Positions 36,008 through 48,590 of a DNA stretch of 64,000 nt are shown here, in pieces. A model generated the notes under the pieces. That model ran no database searches and was not told where the DNA came from. It was given only the letters and a program-made list of their open reading frames with translations. The first letter of the stretch is position 1; each line of letters starts with the position of its first letter. Location of the stretch: NCBI GenBank assembly GCA_000497125.2, contig CM035324.1, positions 268,651 to 332,650 on the forward strand. Direction: 5' to 3'. The translations under genes and the position numbers were made by a program. Origin of the DNA: Spironucleus salmonicida (taxonomy: Eukaryota > Fornicata > Diplomonadida > Hexamitidae).

Positions 36008-38152
36008 ATGTCAAACTAGTGTTCTTCTAGCGATAAAAATTCCTGCAGTTAAGGGACTTTCTGCCCATCAAACGCAGGAACTACTTCTGTAGAATGCCTT
36101 ACATGCAAAAAAGAGTGCGCCACCTGTTCAGGAGACACAACAGAAACTGTAACATGTTTAACCTGCGCCGATGGAAAGTATCTTAGCGGGGCAGCCTGCA
36201 CAGACTGCGATTCGAAATGTGCAACCTGCTCAGGAAGTGGAGCCAGCGCCTGCCAAACCTGCAAAAATGGGAACGCTCTAAGCGGAACAACTTGCTCTAC
36301 CTGCGTTTCCGGAGACACCAAAAAGTGCACCTGCGGTTCGGCTGAGAACTGCTCTACTTGTTCGACTGATATGACAAAATGCGCTACCTGCATTGGTGAA
36401 TATGACATGGCTGCGAATCCTCCTTGCTCAAAATGCAAGGAAGGCTACTTTGAGAATACTGATACCCCAAAAACCTGCACAAAATGCGATGAGAAATGTG
36501 CAACCTGCGCAGGGAGTGGAGCCAGTGCATGTATAACCTGCGCAAATGGGAACACTCTAAGCGAAAGTTCGTGCTCCACCTGCACGACAAGCTAAACTAC
36601 TGCCTGCACGTGCAAAATGGCGAAAAACTGTTAAACATGTGATACTACCGATACGGGCAAATGCTCAACGTGCATCAACGACTACGATCCAACCGCAACT
36701 ACCCCATGCTAAGCATGCAAGGACAAATTCTTCGAGGATACTTCTGCAACTCCTAGTAAATGTACATCCTGCTCTAATAACTGCACGGCATGTACGTCCA
36801 GTTCCGCTTGCACGGTTTGCGAAGATGGATTTTCTCTCATAAACAACAAATGTGTAGCCTGCACTGAAAGCTAAACAACTGCCTGCACGTGCAAAATCGC
36901 GAAAAACTGTTAAACATGTGATACTTCCGATTAGACAAAATGCAAAACATGCATTAATAACTACGATCCTGCCGGAACCACTGCTTGCGCGAATTGTTTG
37001 ACAGGATTTTTCAAGGAGACCAAAAATGGGAATGATACTTGCACGGCCTGCTCTGAAAATTGTACAACCTGCTCTTCTAGTTCAGCTTGTACCGTATGCA
37101 AGGATGGATTTTCGATCGACTCCAGCAAGTGCGTAGCCTGCACAGATGAAAACTGCACGACCTGCACAGCTAGCAAAGACACCTGTACGGTTTGCAAAGC
37201 TGACTTTTCGCTGTAAAGCGGTAAATGCGAGAAAAACTGCAAAACAGGTGACGGCAGCTGCGCCCCGAACCAAATCTGCTCAACGATCTGCAAAGACTGC
37301 ACCGGTAACTGTGCCACGTGCAAGGATGCAGTAAGCACGTGCGTGACCTGCGAGGCCGGCTTTATGTTGAACAGTGAAAAATGCACAGCATGTCCCGACA
37401 ACTGCGCGAACTGCGACGACAATAAAGACACCTGCAAGCTTTGCAAGGACGACTTTTTCGCCACGGATAAAACCTGTACGGCTTGTACGTCAAACACCAC
37501 AGAGCAGTGCACGTGCGGTGCAGCAACTAACTGCGCTACCTGCGATTCTTCTAATAAAGGAAAGTGCGGCACCTGCATTACCGGCTACAAAAAGGCGTCA
37601 GACAGCACCTGCTCCATCTGTGACGACGGCTACCTGATGGTAGATATGGCCTGCTAGAAATGCGAGGCCAAGTGCGCCATGTGCTCCGAAAGCCTCGAAA
37701 CGTGCGATACCTGCGCCATTTAGCACACCATGAGCATCAATTAAACATGCGAGAAGGATTGCACGGGTACACTGGCAGAGGGCAAGGCGTGCACTGCCGA
37801 AGCGATTGTGGACTGCGGGAGCAGCAGCCAGGTAACTGCGTGCAAATGCGATACTGCTGCAAACTGCCTCTAATGCAATAGTTCGGATAGTAAAAAGTGC
37901 GCATCCTGCATGCCAGGCTACAAATTAGAAAATGAAAAGTGCACCACCTGCGCAGACGGGGCCACCGCCGTGGGCTCATTCTGCTTCCTACAAGGCGAGA
38001 CGCCCAGCACCAACCTCTCCAGCGGCGCCGTTGCAGGCATCGTCATAGCTGTCCTGGTCGTTGCGGGGGGAGTCGCCGGTGCCGCTTTCTGGTACATGAA
38101 GAAGTCCAAGGCCAACTAGGAGGTGGAGAAGCAGAACTTCAACATGCAGTGA
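36008..38152 (+). CDS. CRMP-D, inner right copy
   Basis: 714 codons plus TGA; all sub-frames (36371, 36998, 37343, 37910) are in phase with the ATG. N-terminus MSNQCSSSDKNSC with its own repeat order (CADGKYLSGAACTDC, ASACQTCKNGNALSG), then the shared C-terminal portion, membrane helix at about 674-697 and tail ending NFNMQ. No signal peptide. Likely a surface protein. Confidence 0.9.
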
Positions 38153-38924
38153 GAATTTACGTGGAATTAAGTTTGGAACTATGCATATGGCGCCCCGTTG
38201 AATGGTGATACTTTAGGAGAGCAAACTTGAGAATCTGTGATTAATAAATCTGGAAAGTTGATTTCTTATTCATTATCAATCCTTGCTTGCTATTATTCGG
38301 ATATTTTCAGCATTATTGGGCTAGCAAGTAACGGCGTATTTAAATTCTGCAAATTTATCAAGTCCTGGTGCTCTGCTAAACTGTTATTCCGCAGCATTTT
38401 GCTAGCTTAAATATTATGCTGCGCGTCGAATTGCTAAAACATGCAATGACCCTTGGAACGGGATGCAACGGATCGTAGACGTTAAATAGAAGTTCCAAGA
38501 TGAAATTAGCAGGTAATTGGGTACGCGAATGGTAAGGAGAGAATTTGCAGTTCTAAGCTAATTTTGAATGTTAATGGAAATTTGCAGCTAGAGTAAATTT
38601 TATGGTAGTTATTCTAGTTTATAGTGTTATGCTACCATTCTGTGAGCTACTGTAGACTGACTAAATACAACTATGAGGAGCCATCTGGAAAAGCGAAGAT
38701 AGAGTATAACATGGATAAGAAGTTAAGAATTCGAATCGAAATAGTTTATAGAATTGTATAATAGAACCGTTGGTTATTTGAAAACGATTATTCGAAGAGG
38801 GGAGAATTCAAAAATAATTTTTTATGTATAATTATTTAACCAGACCCAAGGATATTCATAAATTTTGATAAATAGGTTAAGTGAGTATCATATCAAATTA
38901 TAATTTTTGATAATTTTAAATTAT
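38153..38924. other. Block E intergenic, right
   Basis: Direct copy of 9517-10288. No gene supported. Confidence 0.4.
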
Positions 38925-39888
38925 ATGGGTCAGTTTTTAAGTATAATAGATGGAGAACTTCACAAATGCAAAAGTCTTAATTAAAGATAATAATTGTAAA
39001 GAATCGGTGTACATCGAAGTAGTCGTAAATAAAATGATACTAGAGGTATAAATAAATTAAGTAAAGGTGAACGAATAAGATTACTGAATAACTTAAAAAA
39101 AGAAGATAAAAGTATTCCCTTAGGGTAATGAAAACAAATACTTCTAACTCAAACCGGATGCACTTAAAAGCAATCAAGAATATTACAAGTATCTAATAAC
39201 TAACAAGGAACTAACGTATAAAAATAAAACATAGTATTAAGAAACATAATATCTATTAAAGGATTATGAAGTAGAATCTGCTAAAAAGATTTAACCAATT
39301 GCTAGAGATTTGTATTTCTGGTTAATTGCAAAATAACTATTTTTTAAAATAAATAAAACAGATCGATAAGCAGTAGTTAAGGATCAAGAATCAAAACCAA
39401 CTTACAAAGAAGCGATCTAGGTTCTGTAGAAGTAAGATACCTTAGAGGACTACTCAAGGAGGTTATCAAAAATATTGATTAAACTAAAGTAAACTTCAGC
39501 CAAGCTAATTATAATAATATGCAATCGTCTTTATTAAAGTTTGAAGAGGATAGTAAATGTTAAATTTAGATATTATAGTAAAATATTAATGACGAGATAT
39601 ATTTCGTTAAAATTAACAGACAGGCTATTGTATGACATGGTCGAATAAGTTGCAGCGTTATCAGAGTACTGTTTTAAGGGTAAGAAATAAGGTGACGTTA
39701 GACTGTACAACACGATAGCTATTTTAGACACGATTCTGTAAGAAAACTAATCAACTTTATCTAAGGTATGTAAGATTTACTTATAAGAATTACTTAATAG
39801 AATTTTGAAAAACAATAAACAAAAAGATCTCATTAAGTTAGTTGAGAATCTATTTTAAATAGTAACAAAACGTTAACATGGTGTATGA
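38925..39888 (+). pseudogene. Degraded 320-codon gene of block E, right copy
   Basis: Same start (MGQFLS) and stop as the left copy. It keeps CGA at both sites that are TGA in the left copy and the full T-run, but has one extra A in the A-run near 39100, which shifts the frame into an early TGA. Third-position differences to the left copy include TAA/TAG, AAA/AAG and GGC/GGT. If the A-run is a sequencing error this copy could be intact. N-myristoylation-like N-terminus; otherwise unknown. Confidence 0.55.
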
Positions 39889-40973
39889 TGTGAATCTATT
39901 TTAAAATTAGTAATAAATTTTATTTTTTACTTCTATAATATTTTTTTTATTTTTTAAACTCAATAATAAATGAGAGATACTATTTTTTCTGTTAATGGAA
40001 GAATGATTTTATATGCTCTTCGCTGCTGTGGCTTACCCCATTGATCTATTCCTATCAGAAATCATGGTCTTTGACTTCGAGTAAGTTAAATTGTTGGCTG
40101 AAATGGTTTTCTAAAAAGTTAGATATTTTGTGTTCATAAAATTATGATCCCCTTTCTGGATAGCCGGTTTTCATTTTTAATATACTGGAATAACCAATTG
40201 TTTACCTTGTTAGGGGTTCATTCTACTAGTAGATAGGCACCATTAAGTTCCAAATAAAATTATGTTTAGTGGGTTTAGAAAAACTTCAGTATTTTATAGT
40301 CGTGATACGAATTTAAAATATTTGATATTTTAAAAAATCTTTAAATAACCTTCATGTGGTACTTAATGATGGATACTACTGAACTATTATATCATTGCTA
40401 GCTGAAATTAAAATTATTTTACCTTTGATCTATAAAAGTTCACACTATAAGTTTGTCTTAATACAGTTAATATTTATAATTTTACCTTTTTAATAATACT
40501 AAAAATATACCGTATTTGATATATTTTTATTTAAAACTTATTTACTGAAATTTATCAATCAACTTAAGTGCTAAAAGTCATATTTGAAGGAAACTGAGCA
40601 TTTAATAATGTAAATTTACTCGAGAGGATATTTTATAAAATTAGGTTATTTTTACTATTATAGTTAAAAACTTCAAAACAATAAATTTATGGAATGGTAA
40701 AAATGCATAAGATGCTTTAAAATTAATTCTAATTAACTACTTCTTTCATTGTGCTTTGTTTTTAGTCATATTTATTAATCTTCAAAATAATTTTTAATCA
40801 TATCCCACGAAATGTGCTAATATTTTGTAATTCTTTATCAACCTCAGATTTAACGAAATAACTTAATACACTATTAAAGATAAATAGCTTGGAAATGAAG
40901 TAAATTGAACAAAAAGGATATGATTAAATTTTAAAATATTCCTACTATTATATTTCTAACTGGAAAATGGCTA
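39889..40973. other. AT-rich intergenic, right block E
   Basis: As 11251-12350 but noticeably diverged from about 40.1 kb. No gene supported. Confidence 0.4.
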
Positions 40974-41849
40974 TCACTTCTTGGCCTTCTTGACAAAATA
41001 ATAAGCTAAACCGCCACCAACTGCTCCCACCACAATCAATACTGTTACTACAATTCCAGCTACAGCCCCTCCTGAAAAATTAGAACCTTCGCCAGAGGAT
41101 GATAATGGTAAACAGATTGCTGCAACTGGTTCATAGCCATATGCACAGTCAGTACAATTACCCTCAGTATTAATAGCATATCCTGCTAAACATGTTGCAC
41201 ATTAGGTTTTATTATCATTACATGTAGCGCATCTAAACATATTTGCACATTTGCACTAAGAACTAGATGAAGCACTGCAAGAAGTTGAAGTGCCATCCTA
41301 GCAGAATTGCCCATCAGCAATACCAGCACACTCTGCAATACATTTTCCATCGATAGTGGTCACAGGTTTTGCTTTGTGTCCTTCGCATTCTAAGCAAAAG
41401 GTAGCAGATGTGCAGAAAGCACAGTCTTCTTAGCAAGGCTTGCAATGTTTAACAGAGAAATCACAATATCCAAGATGCTTACTATTGCAGTCTTTATGAT
41501 TAGAACATGATTTTACACAGGTTTTAGATGTTGGTTCTACAATAAATCCAGCTTTGCACGTAGTACATTTGTTTTCCTATCCTTCACAAGATTCACAGTT
41601 ACTGTTGCATATGGTGCATTTTTCTGTAGTATCTAAGAAATAATTAGCTATACAAACGGAGCATGTTCCATCTTTACACTATTAACAATTTTTAGTCGAT
41701 ACATTTTCTTTACAATTACAACCGTATCCAGTAATAATTGCATTATCAGCACAAGGCTTACAAGCAACGAGATCGTTATCGTTCGTAGGACAATACGTAT
41801 CTATTTTGCACTTATTATCACCGTCTTTACACTGACCACTCACTGCCAT
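40974..41849 (-). CDS. CRMP-E, right copy
   Basis: 291 codons plus TGA, same length as the left copy. MAVSGQC start, CxxC array, membrane helix at about 262-285, tail YYFVKKAKK. Several replacement differences to the left copy cluster in the N-terminal Cys region, including changed CxxC spacers. Surface role inferred from the family. Confidence 0.88.
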
Positions 41850-42248
41850 TTTATGTTTGAGATATTTTTAAAGATGTATAATATTGTATATATTGAGTTT
41901 AATACTATTGATTTACAAATATTGATTTAATTATAAACAAATGTATATTACTGTATTAAAAAAAGTGCGATCATTTATTATTTTATCAATTTATATGTAT
42001 ATCTAACATATATTTCAAAAAATTATTGAATGCATTTAAATATTAATTAAATTGTAAACTCGGAATATTATACAGTATCATAGGTAGTATGCTAAAATTA
42101 TAAAAGCTTAATACATTACTTGAGTTTCTATTCATATTCAATATGCTTTGTTCACATATTTCCAAATAGTGAAATAAATAAGTAATTGATATTATTTTCA
42201 TTACTACATGTTAATTTCTCAGGAAAATCAGTATTTATAATAAACTCT
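41850..42248. other. CRMP-E upstream region, right
   Basis: AT-rich presumed promoter region; no motif assigned. Confidence 0.35.
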
Positions 42249-42401
42249 AGTAGTAAGTAACCAAGACTAAAAGCAACTTTCTGTTGGCTCTAGTTTAAAA
42301 ATCAATGAGACAAGTTATGATTGCATCGCTATCGTAAAAATGGATTGGCGGTACTGAAACTAAAGCCAACGGAAATTTGTTTTTAGTACGTATTACTTAC
42401 T
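42249..42401. mobile_element. Hairpin element (MITE-like), right copy
   Basis: Same position as 13628-13779. The left inverted repeat is intact (AGTAAGTAACCAAGACTAA), but the right one is mutated (TTTTTAGTACGTATTACTTA), so the hairpin is weaker. Confidence 0.45.
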
Positions 42402-43441
42402 ACTCTTGCAATAATGAACATTTCTTAAATGATGGCTAGAAAACGTGCTAGAAGGAAGAAGCTCAAAATAGTTACTTAAAAAAATATGTGCGTGAACTAT
42501 GGAGATGCTATTTAAGTACTGTTTTACATTTTATACTATGACCTTTTTACACCGTCACACATTCGGCGTTTCTTATATCTATCTCTAAATATTTTTAAGA
42601 TGGTTATCTATCGGAAAATATGACACCTAAAAGCAAATATAACGACTTAAGACCGAATTTGAGTGATTTTGAAATAATTGTTTTCTGCATCTCTAAGAGA
42701 TGTCTGATTTGCCTAGATCACCCAATTAAAATACAATCTCTAAAGAAATCATGTTCGAATCGGAATGCTGCCGCAACACGCCTTGACAATGTATTTTTTT
42801 TAAACTGTAACAAATACAGAATGAAAGGTAAATTAAATATATTTTTTTTGTTAATGAGAAAAATCGTTTTCACAAAATTTTAAATTGGTAATGTTTTATC
42901 CTAGCAAACACTATTCAGACCTGTGTATAAATCGGTTTAGTGGTTTTCAAAATATTAGTTATTTTATGCTCTGCAACGCCAATAATAATGGTTGGTCTTT
43001 TTAAAATAATTACGCAAATTTGGCTGGGCTGAATGGTGATTTGTTGCTGGCCGACTTCTGCTAATAATATATCTAGAGATCTATTCCAGTGTAGGAACTA
43101 TCGAAACTGCTTCCAAACATATCAAAACCAGGCCTAGCATTACTAATTAAGCCAAAAATAGAATTTGCTATCTATTTATGTGCTGCTAAATATTAGTGCA
43201 AAATATACATCTTATTGAAATTTACAGAATTAGTTATATTGGCTACTCCTAAAGTCTCTTACTTAAAAATATCAGCTTGGTGCAGATAGTGTTCATCAGC
43301 CATAGAAATAAATTTTATGCCGTTTTTTAAAAAATCTAACTGGGTTAAGAAAGATAGTACTAATTTGTAATTTGTCCATATGAAATAGTTTCCACTCGCA
43401 GTCCACCTTACCATCCATATACTCCAATTCAATGTAAATTC
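42402..43441. other. Block E distal intergenic, right
   Basis: An 87-codon frame near 42620 is not conserved in the left copy. No gene supported. Confidence 0.4.
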
Positions 43442-45577
43442 TCACTGCATGTTGAAGTTCTGCTTCTCCACCTCCTAGTTGGCCTTGGACTTCTTCATGT
43501 ACCAGAAAGCGGCACCGGCGACTCCCCCCGCAACGACCAGGACAGCTATGACGATGCCTGCAACGGCGCCGCTGGAGAGGTTGGTGCTGGGCGTCTCGCC
43601 TTGTAGGAAGCAGAATGAGCCCACGGCGGTGGCCCCGTCTGCGCAGGTGGTGCACTTTTCATTTTCTAATTTGTAGCCTGGCATGCAGGACGCGCACTTT
43701 TTACTATCCGAACTATTGCATTAGAGGCAGTTTGCAGCAGTATCGCATTTGCACGCAGTTACCTGGCTGCTGCTCCCGCAGTCCACAATCGCTTCGGCAG
43801 TGCACGCCTTGCCCTCTGCCAGTGTACCCGTGCAATCCTTCTCGCATGTTTAATTGATGCTCATGGTGTGCTAAATGGCGCAGGTATCGCACGTTTCGAG
43901 GCTTTCGGAGCACATGGCGCACTTGGCCTCGCATTTCTAGCAGGCCATATCTACCATCAGGTAGCCGTCGTCACAGATGGAGCAGGTGCTGTCTGACGCC
44001 TTTTTGTAGCCGGTAATGCAGGTGCCGCACTTTCCTTTATTAGAAGAATCGCAGGTAGCGCAGTTAGTTGCTGCACCGCACGTGCACTGCTCTGTGGTGT
44101 TTGACGTACAAGCCGTACAGGTTTTATCCGTGGCGAAAAAGTCGTCCTTGCAAAGCTTGCAGGTGTCTTTATTGTCGTCGCAGTTCGCGCAGTTGTCGGG
44201 ACATGCTGTGCATTTTTCACTGTTCAACATAAAGCCGGCCTCGCAGGTCACGCACGTGCTTACTGCATCCTTGCACGTGGCGCAGTTATCTGTGCAGTCT
44301 TTGCAGATCGTTGAGCAGATTTGGTTCGGGGCGCAGCTGCCGTCACCTGTTTTGCAGTTTTTCTCGCATTTACCGCTTTACAGCGAAAAGTCAGCTTTGC
44401 AAGCCGTACAGGTGTCTTTGCTAGCTGTGCAGGTCGTGCAGTTTGGGTCTGTGCAGGCTACGCACTAGTTATTTTAGATCGAAAACCCATCCTTGCAAGC
44501 TGTGCAAGCTGAACTAGAAGAGCAGGCTGTGCAGTTCTCAGAGCAGGCTGTGCAAGTATCATTCCCATCTTTGGCCTCCTTGAAAAATCCTGACAAGCAT
44601 TTCTCGCAAGGGGTGGTTCCAGAGGGGTCAAAATTGTTGATGCACGTTTCGCATTTGCCCATTTCACCAGGTTTACATGTTGAGCAGTTTTTGGCAGACG
44701 TACACGTGCAGGCAGTCATTTAGGTTGTGCTGCAGGCTATGCAATTGTCGTCTTGGATAGAAAATCCATTTTCACATGCGGTGCAAACGGAGCTAGAAGA
44801 GCAGACCGTACAATTCTCATGGCAAGCTGTACATTTACTAGGACTAGCAGAACTATCCTAGAAGAATTTGTCCTTGCATGTTTAGCATGGGGTAGTTCCG
44901 GTTGGATCGTAGTCATTGATGCAGGTGGTGCATTTACTCATATCAGAACTACAGGTCGCGCAATTTTTGAGAGACATACACGTGCAGGCAGTCGCTTAAG
45001 TACTTGCACAGGCAGTGCACGAATTTCCGCTTAGAACGTTTCCATCTTTACAGGTTTGGCAGGTGTTTTCTGCTGTGCACGTTGCACATGTTTCTGGGCA
45101 TTTTGTGCAAGTTTTTGTGGTATCAGTATTCTCAAAGTACCCTGCCTTGCATTTTGAGCAAGGAGGAGTCGCAGAAAAATCATATTCGCCGTTGCAGGTT
45201 GCGCATGTTGCCATATCAGTAGCGCAAGTTTCGCAGTTAACTGCGGATCCGCAAGTGCAGTTCATGGTTTACCCTGAAACACAGGCTGCGCAGGTGGTTC
45301 CGCTTAAAGCATTCCCGTTTGCGCAGGTTAGGCAGGCACTGGCTCCACTTCCTGAGCAGGTTGCACATTTCGAATCGCAGTCTGCGCAGGCTTCCCCACT
45401 AAGATACTTTCCATCGGCGCAGGTTAAACACATTACAGCTTCTGCGGATGTTCCTGTGCAGGTGGCGCACTCTACTTTGCATTTGATGCATGTTGTCGCA
45501 GTAGAGTCTACATTTGATGGACAGAAGTAACCTGCCTCGCAGGTAGTTTTATCGGTAGAAGAACACTCATTAGTCAT
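43442..45577 (-). CDS. CRMP-D', outer right copy
   Basis: 711 codons plus TGA. MTNECSSTDKTTC start; the N-terminal half has repeats such as CATCTGTSAEAV and CSKCKAGYFENT, while the C-terminal half, helix and tail are shared with the other D genes. TAG/TAA appear at Gln in CxxC contexts. Faces CRMP-E and block E with its 3' end. Confidence 0.9.
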
Positions 45578-48500
45578 TTAGATAGAAGTGAAAAGATGAC
45601 TACAGTGTAACTGTGAATAATACCGAGGATTGCAGTTTCGTGTTTTTACTTATTGAAATGGAAGTGAAATATTTTATGGATAGCGTTTGCTATTAAATGA
45701 GGAATTGATATTGTGCAAATAAGTATAATTTAGTAAATTTTACTTAAAGTAGTTGTAGAGAAATCGCAGTAGATTTAACAAAAGAAATGGTGATGCCTTT
45801 ATTATAGGCATGAGTGGTGTTATAATAGTTTATGCAAAGTGCGTAGTAACTTATAATCTTTAAAACACGTAAATCTTTAAATTGAGTTTATAATAGTTGT
45901 GCATACTAATATAATACTGCAAAAACTAAAAGTGAAAAAATCCATATATTATATAATACATCTATTATTTCAGAAACAGTGTGAAGTTTACTAAATACCC
46001 GATTGCTGGTGATAGTTGGACTTATGGGTATTTAAACATAACTACTGCTCAAACCAACTTTATGCTAACCGAAGCTAGTAATATTATTATAATATAATAA
46101 AATAATTCATATTTTAAAATAGTAGTGAATAGTTTATTCGGATAGTATTTAGACTAACATGGCTGCAAAACTCAAAAATATTTATGTCATTCTAATATGG
46201 TAAACTGAAAGAATGCTGAGAATGGCTAATATGGTTTCAATAATGTCTTCTCGGCTAGCCTGACACCTAAATACACAGGATCATACCAGCCACTCCGGAC
46301 CGTACCAGAGCCCGTGCTACTATCCCTGCTCGATACTCCCGAGGTATCAGAAGTTTGGCTGGTATCGTATTCTTCTGTTGGTATGTTTTCACTGATAGCA
46401 TCCTAAATTCTACTTTCCTACTACTAATATGTAAGTTTCTACTTACGGTTCAGGTAACATACCGTAATAGGTGTTGACACCACTTCTATTCAGATCCCAG
46501 CTGTCCCACTAATCAGCCTTGAGTCTATAAATGCATTCACCTTGCAGCACAGTATGCCAGAATATTAATAGACCTTACTTTATCATTACCTGATCCTTCA
46601 CATGCTTTCCTAAAGTAGCAGTGCTAGCATAGAATATATTTTAGTATTTCTATGACCTGTAGTGAGAGAGATAGGTTTTGTTCATTGACTACATTATTGG
46701 GTAAGAACTTTACTTTCCACTATCCTTATACCATCTATGATATGATCTAAGGCTTAATAACTAAATTAGTAAAATTTAAGTAATAGACATTTTAATCTGT
46801 CATAGCCTTAGCTGATAATGGATAAACTTCAATTAAATGGAAAAATATTTACGTCATTCTAATATGGTAAACTGAAAGATTGGTGAAAATGGCTAATATG
46901 GTTTCAATAATGTCTTCTCGGCTAGCCTGATACCTAAATAGGCTGACCATACCAGCCACTCCGGACCGTACCAGAGCCCGTGCTACTATCCATGCTCGAT
47001 ACCCCCGAGGTATCAGAAGTTTGGCTGGTACCGTATTCTTCTGTTGGTATGTTTTCACTGATAGCATCCTAAATTCTAGTTTCCTACTAGTAATACAGGT
47101 TTCCCTTACTTTTCAGTTAAGATGTAGTAATAGGTGTTGACACCACTTCTATTCAGATCCCAGCTGTCCCATTAGTCAGCCTTGAGTCTATACATGCATT
47201 CCCCTTGCAGCACAGTATGCCAGAATATTAATAAACCTAGGTTTAACTTTAGCTTATCTTACATGCTTTCCTAAAGTAGCAATGCTAGCATAGAATATAT
47301 TTTATTATTTCTATAGCATGTGGTATGAGAGATAGGTTTGTTCACTGACTACATTATTGGGTAAGAACTTTCACTTTCCACTATCCTTATACCATCTATG
47401 CTCTGATCTAAGGCTTAATACCTAAATTTGTAAAATTTAAGTAATAGACATTCTAATCTGTCATATCCTTAGCTGATAATGGATAAACTTCAATTAAATG
47501 GAAAAATATTTACGTCATTCTAATATGGTAAACTGAAAGATTGGTGAAAATGGCTAATATGGTTTCAATAATGTCTTCTCGGCTAGCCTGACACCTAAAT
47601 ACACAGGATCATACCAGCCACTCCGGACCGTACCAGAACCCGTGCTACTATCCATGCTCGATACCCCCGAGGTATCAGAAGTTTGGCTGGTACCGTATTC
47701 TTCTGTTGGTATGTTTTCACTGATAGCATCCTAAATTCTAGTTTCCTACTACTAATATGTAAGTTTCTACTTACGGTTCAGGTAACATACCGTAATAGGT
47801 GTTGACACCACTTCTATTCAGATCCCAGCTGTCCCATTAGTCAGCCTTGAGTCTATACATGCATTCCCCTTGCAGCACAGTATGCCAGAATATTAATAAA
47901 CCTAGGTTTAACTTTAGCTTATCTTACATGCTTTCCTAAAGTAGCAATGCTAGCATAGAATATATTTTATTATTTCTATAGCATGTGGTATGAGAGATAG
48001 GTTTGTTCACTGACTACATTATTGGGTAAGAACTTTCACTTTCCACTATCCTTATACCATCTATGATATGATCTAAGGCTTAATAACTAAATTTGTAAAA
48101 TTTAAGTAATAGACATTCTAATCTGTCATATCCTTAGCTGAGAATGACTAAGTTCAATTAGATGGGAAAATATTTTTATGTTAATATTATATTCATTAGT
48201 TATCATAACACTTTTAGGATTAAACCTGATAAGTTTTGGATAATACATACAATTTACCTTTTCATTTTCCTTTTCCTATAATATTATGTATTACCCTATT
48301 TTACAGAAGCTCGATAAATTAATCAATTTATAAGTAATATAGTTTCAGTTTAACATAAGTCAAGCTTCAGTTATTGATTTTTATTTTTGTACATGTAACA
48401 TATATTATATTAAGCATTATTTACTTGGGAATGAGTAGTAAATATTTTACTACTTATAATTGTATTAGGAACTATTTTCTAAATACCAAATAGCTAGCTA

Positions 48501-48590
48501 AATACAAATATTAAAACCTAAAACTATTCAAACCACATTCTAATGCAATAAACTAAACGACTGCATTCAATATAGCACATACGCTAATCC
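45578..48590 (-). repeat. Repeat C, outer right copy, expanded
   Basis: As the other C copies but longer because its GC-richer unit is present three times (see 46180-48170). Joins module B at about 48590. Confidence 0.75.
46180..48170 (-). repeat. Tandem array, 3 units of about 665 bp
   Basis: Units begin at about 46180, 46847 and 47508, each starting ACGTCATTCTAATATGGTAA or a one-base variant. The other three C copies have one unit. Units differ by small indels; the 72-codon frame survives only in the middle unit (46852-47067). The expansion accounts for the offset between the two arms. Confidence 0.85.

Larger units (their letters stand above)
36008..45577 (+). repeat. D-E-D' block, right copy
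   Basis: Direct copy of 7351-16963. Nearly identical across 38.15-40.1 kb and clearly more diverged at about 40.1-40.95 kb, which suggests patchy gene conversion. Confidence 0.88.

Noticed and set aside
12351-41849. CRMP genes as pseudogenes full of TAA/TAG stops
   Set aside because: The supposed stops fall at Gln positions conserved as CAA in paralogues, frames stay open to a single TGA, and ten copies agree in length and Cys pattern.
42620-42883. 87-codon ORF in right block E
   Set aside because: The left copy has indels and a TGA in the same frame and no codon-level conservation.
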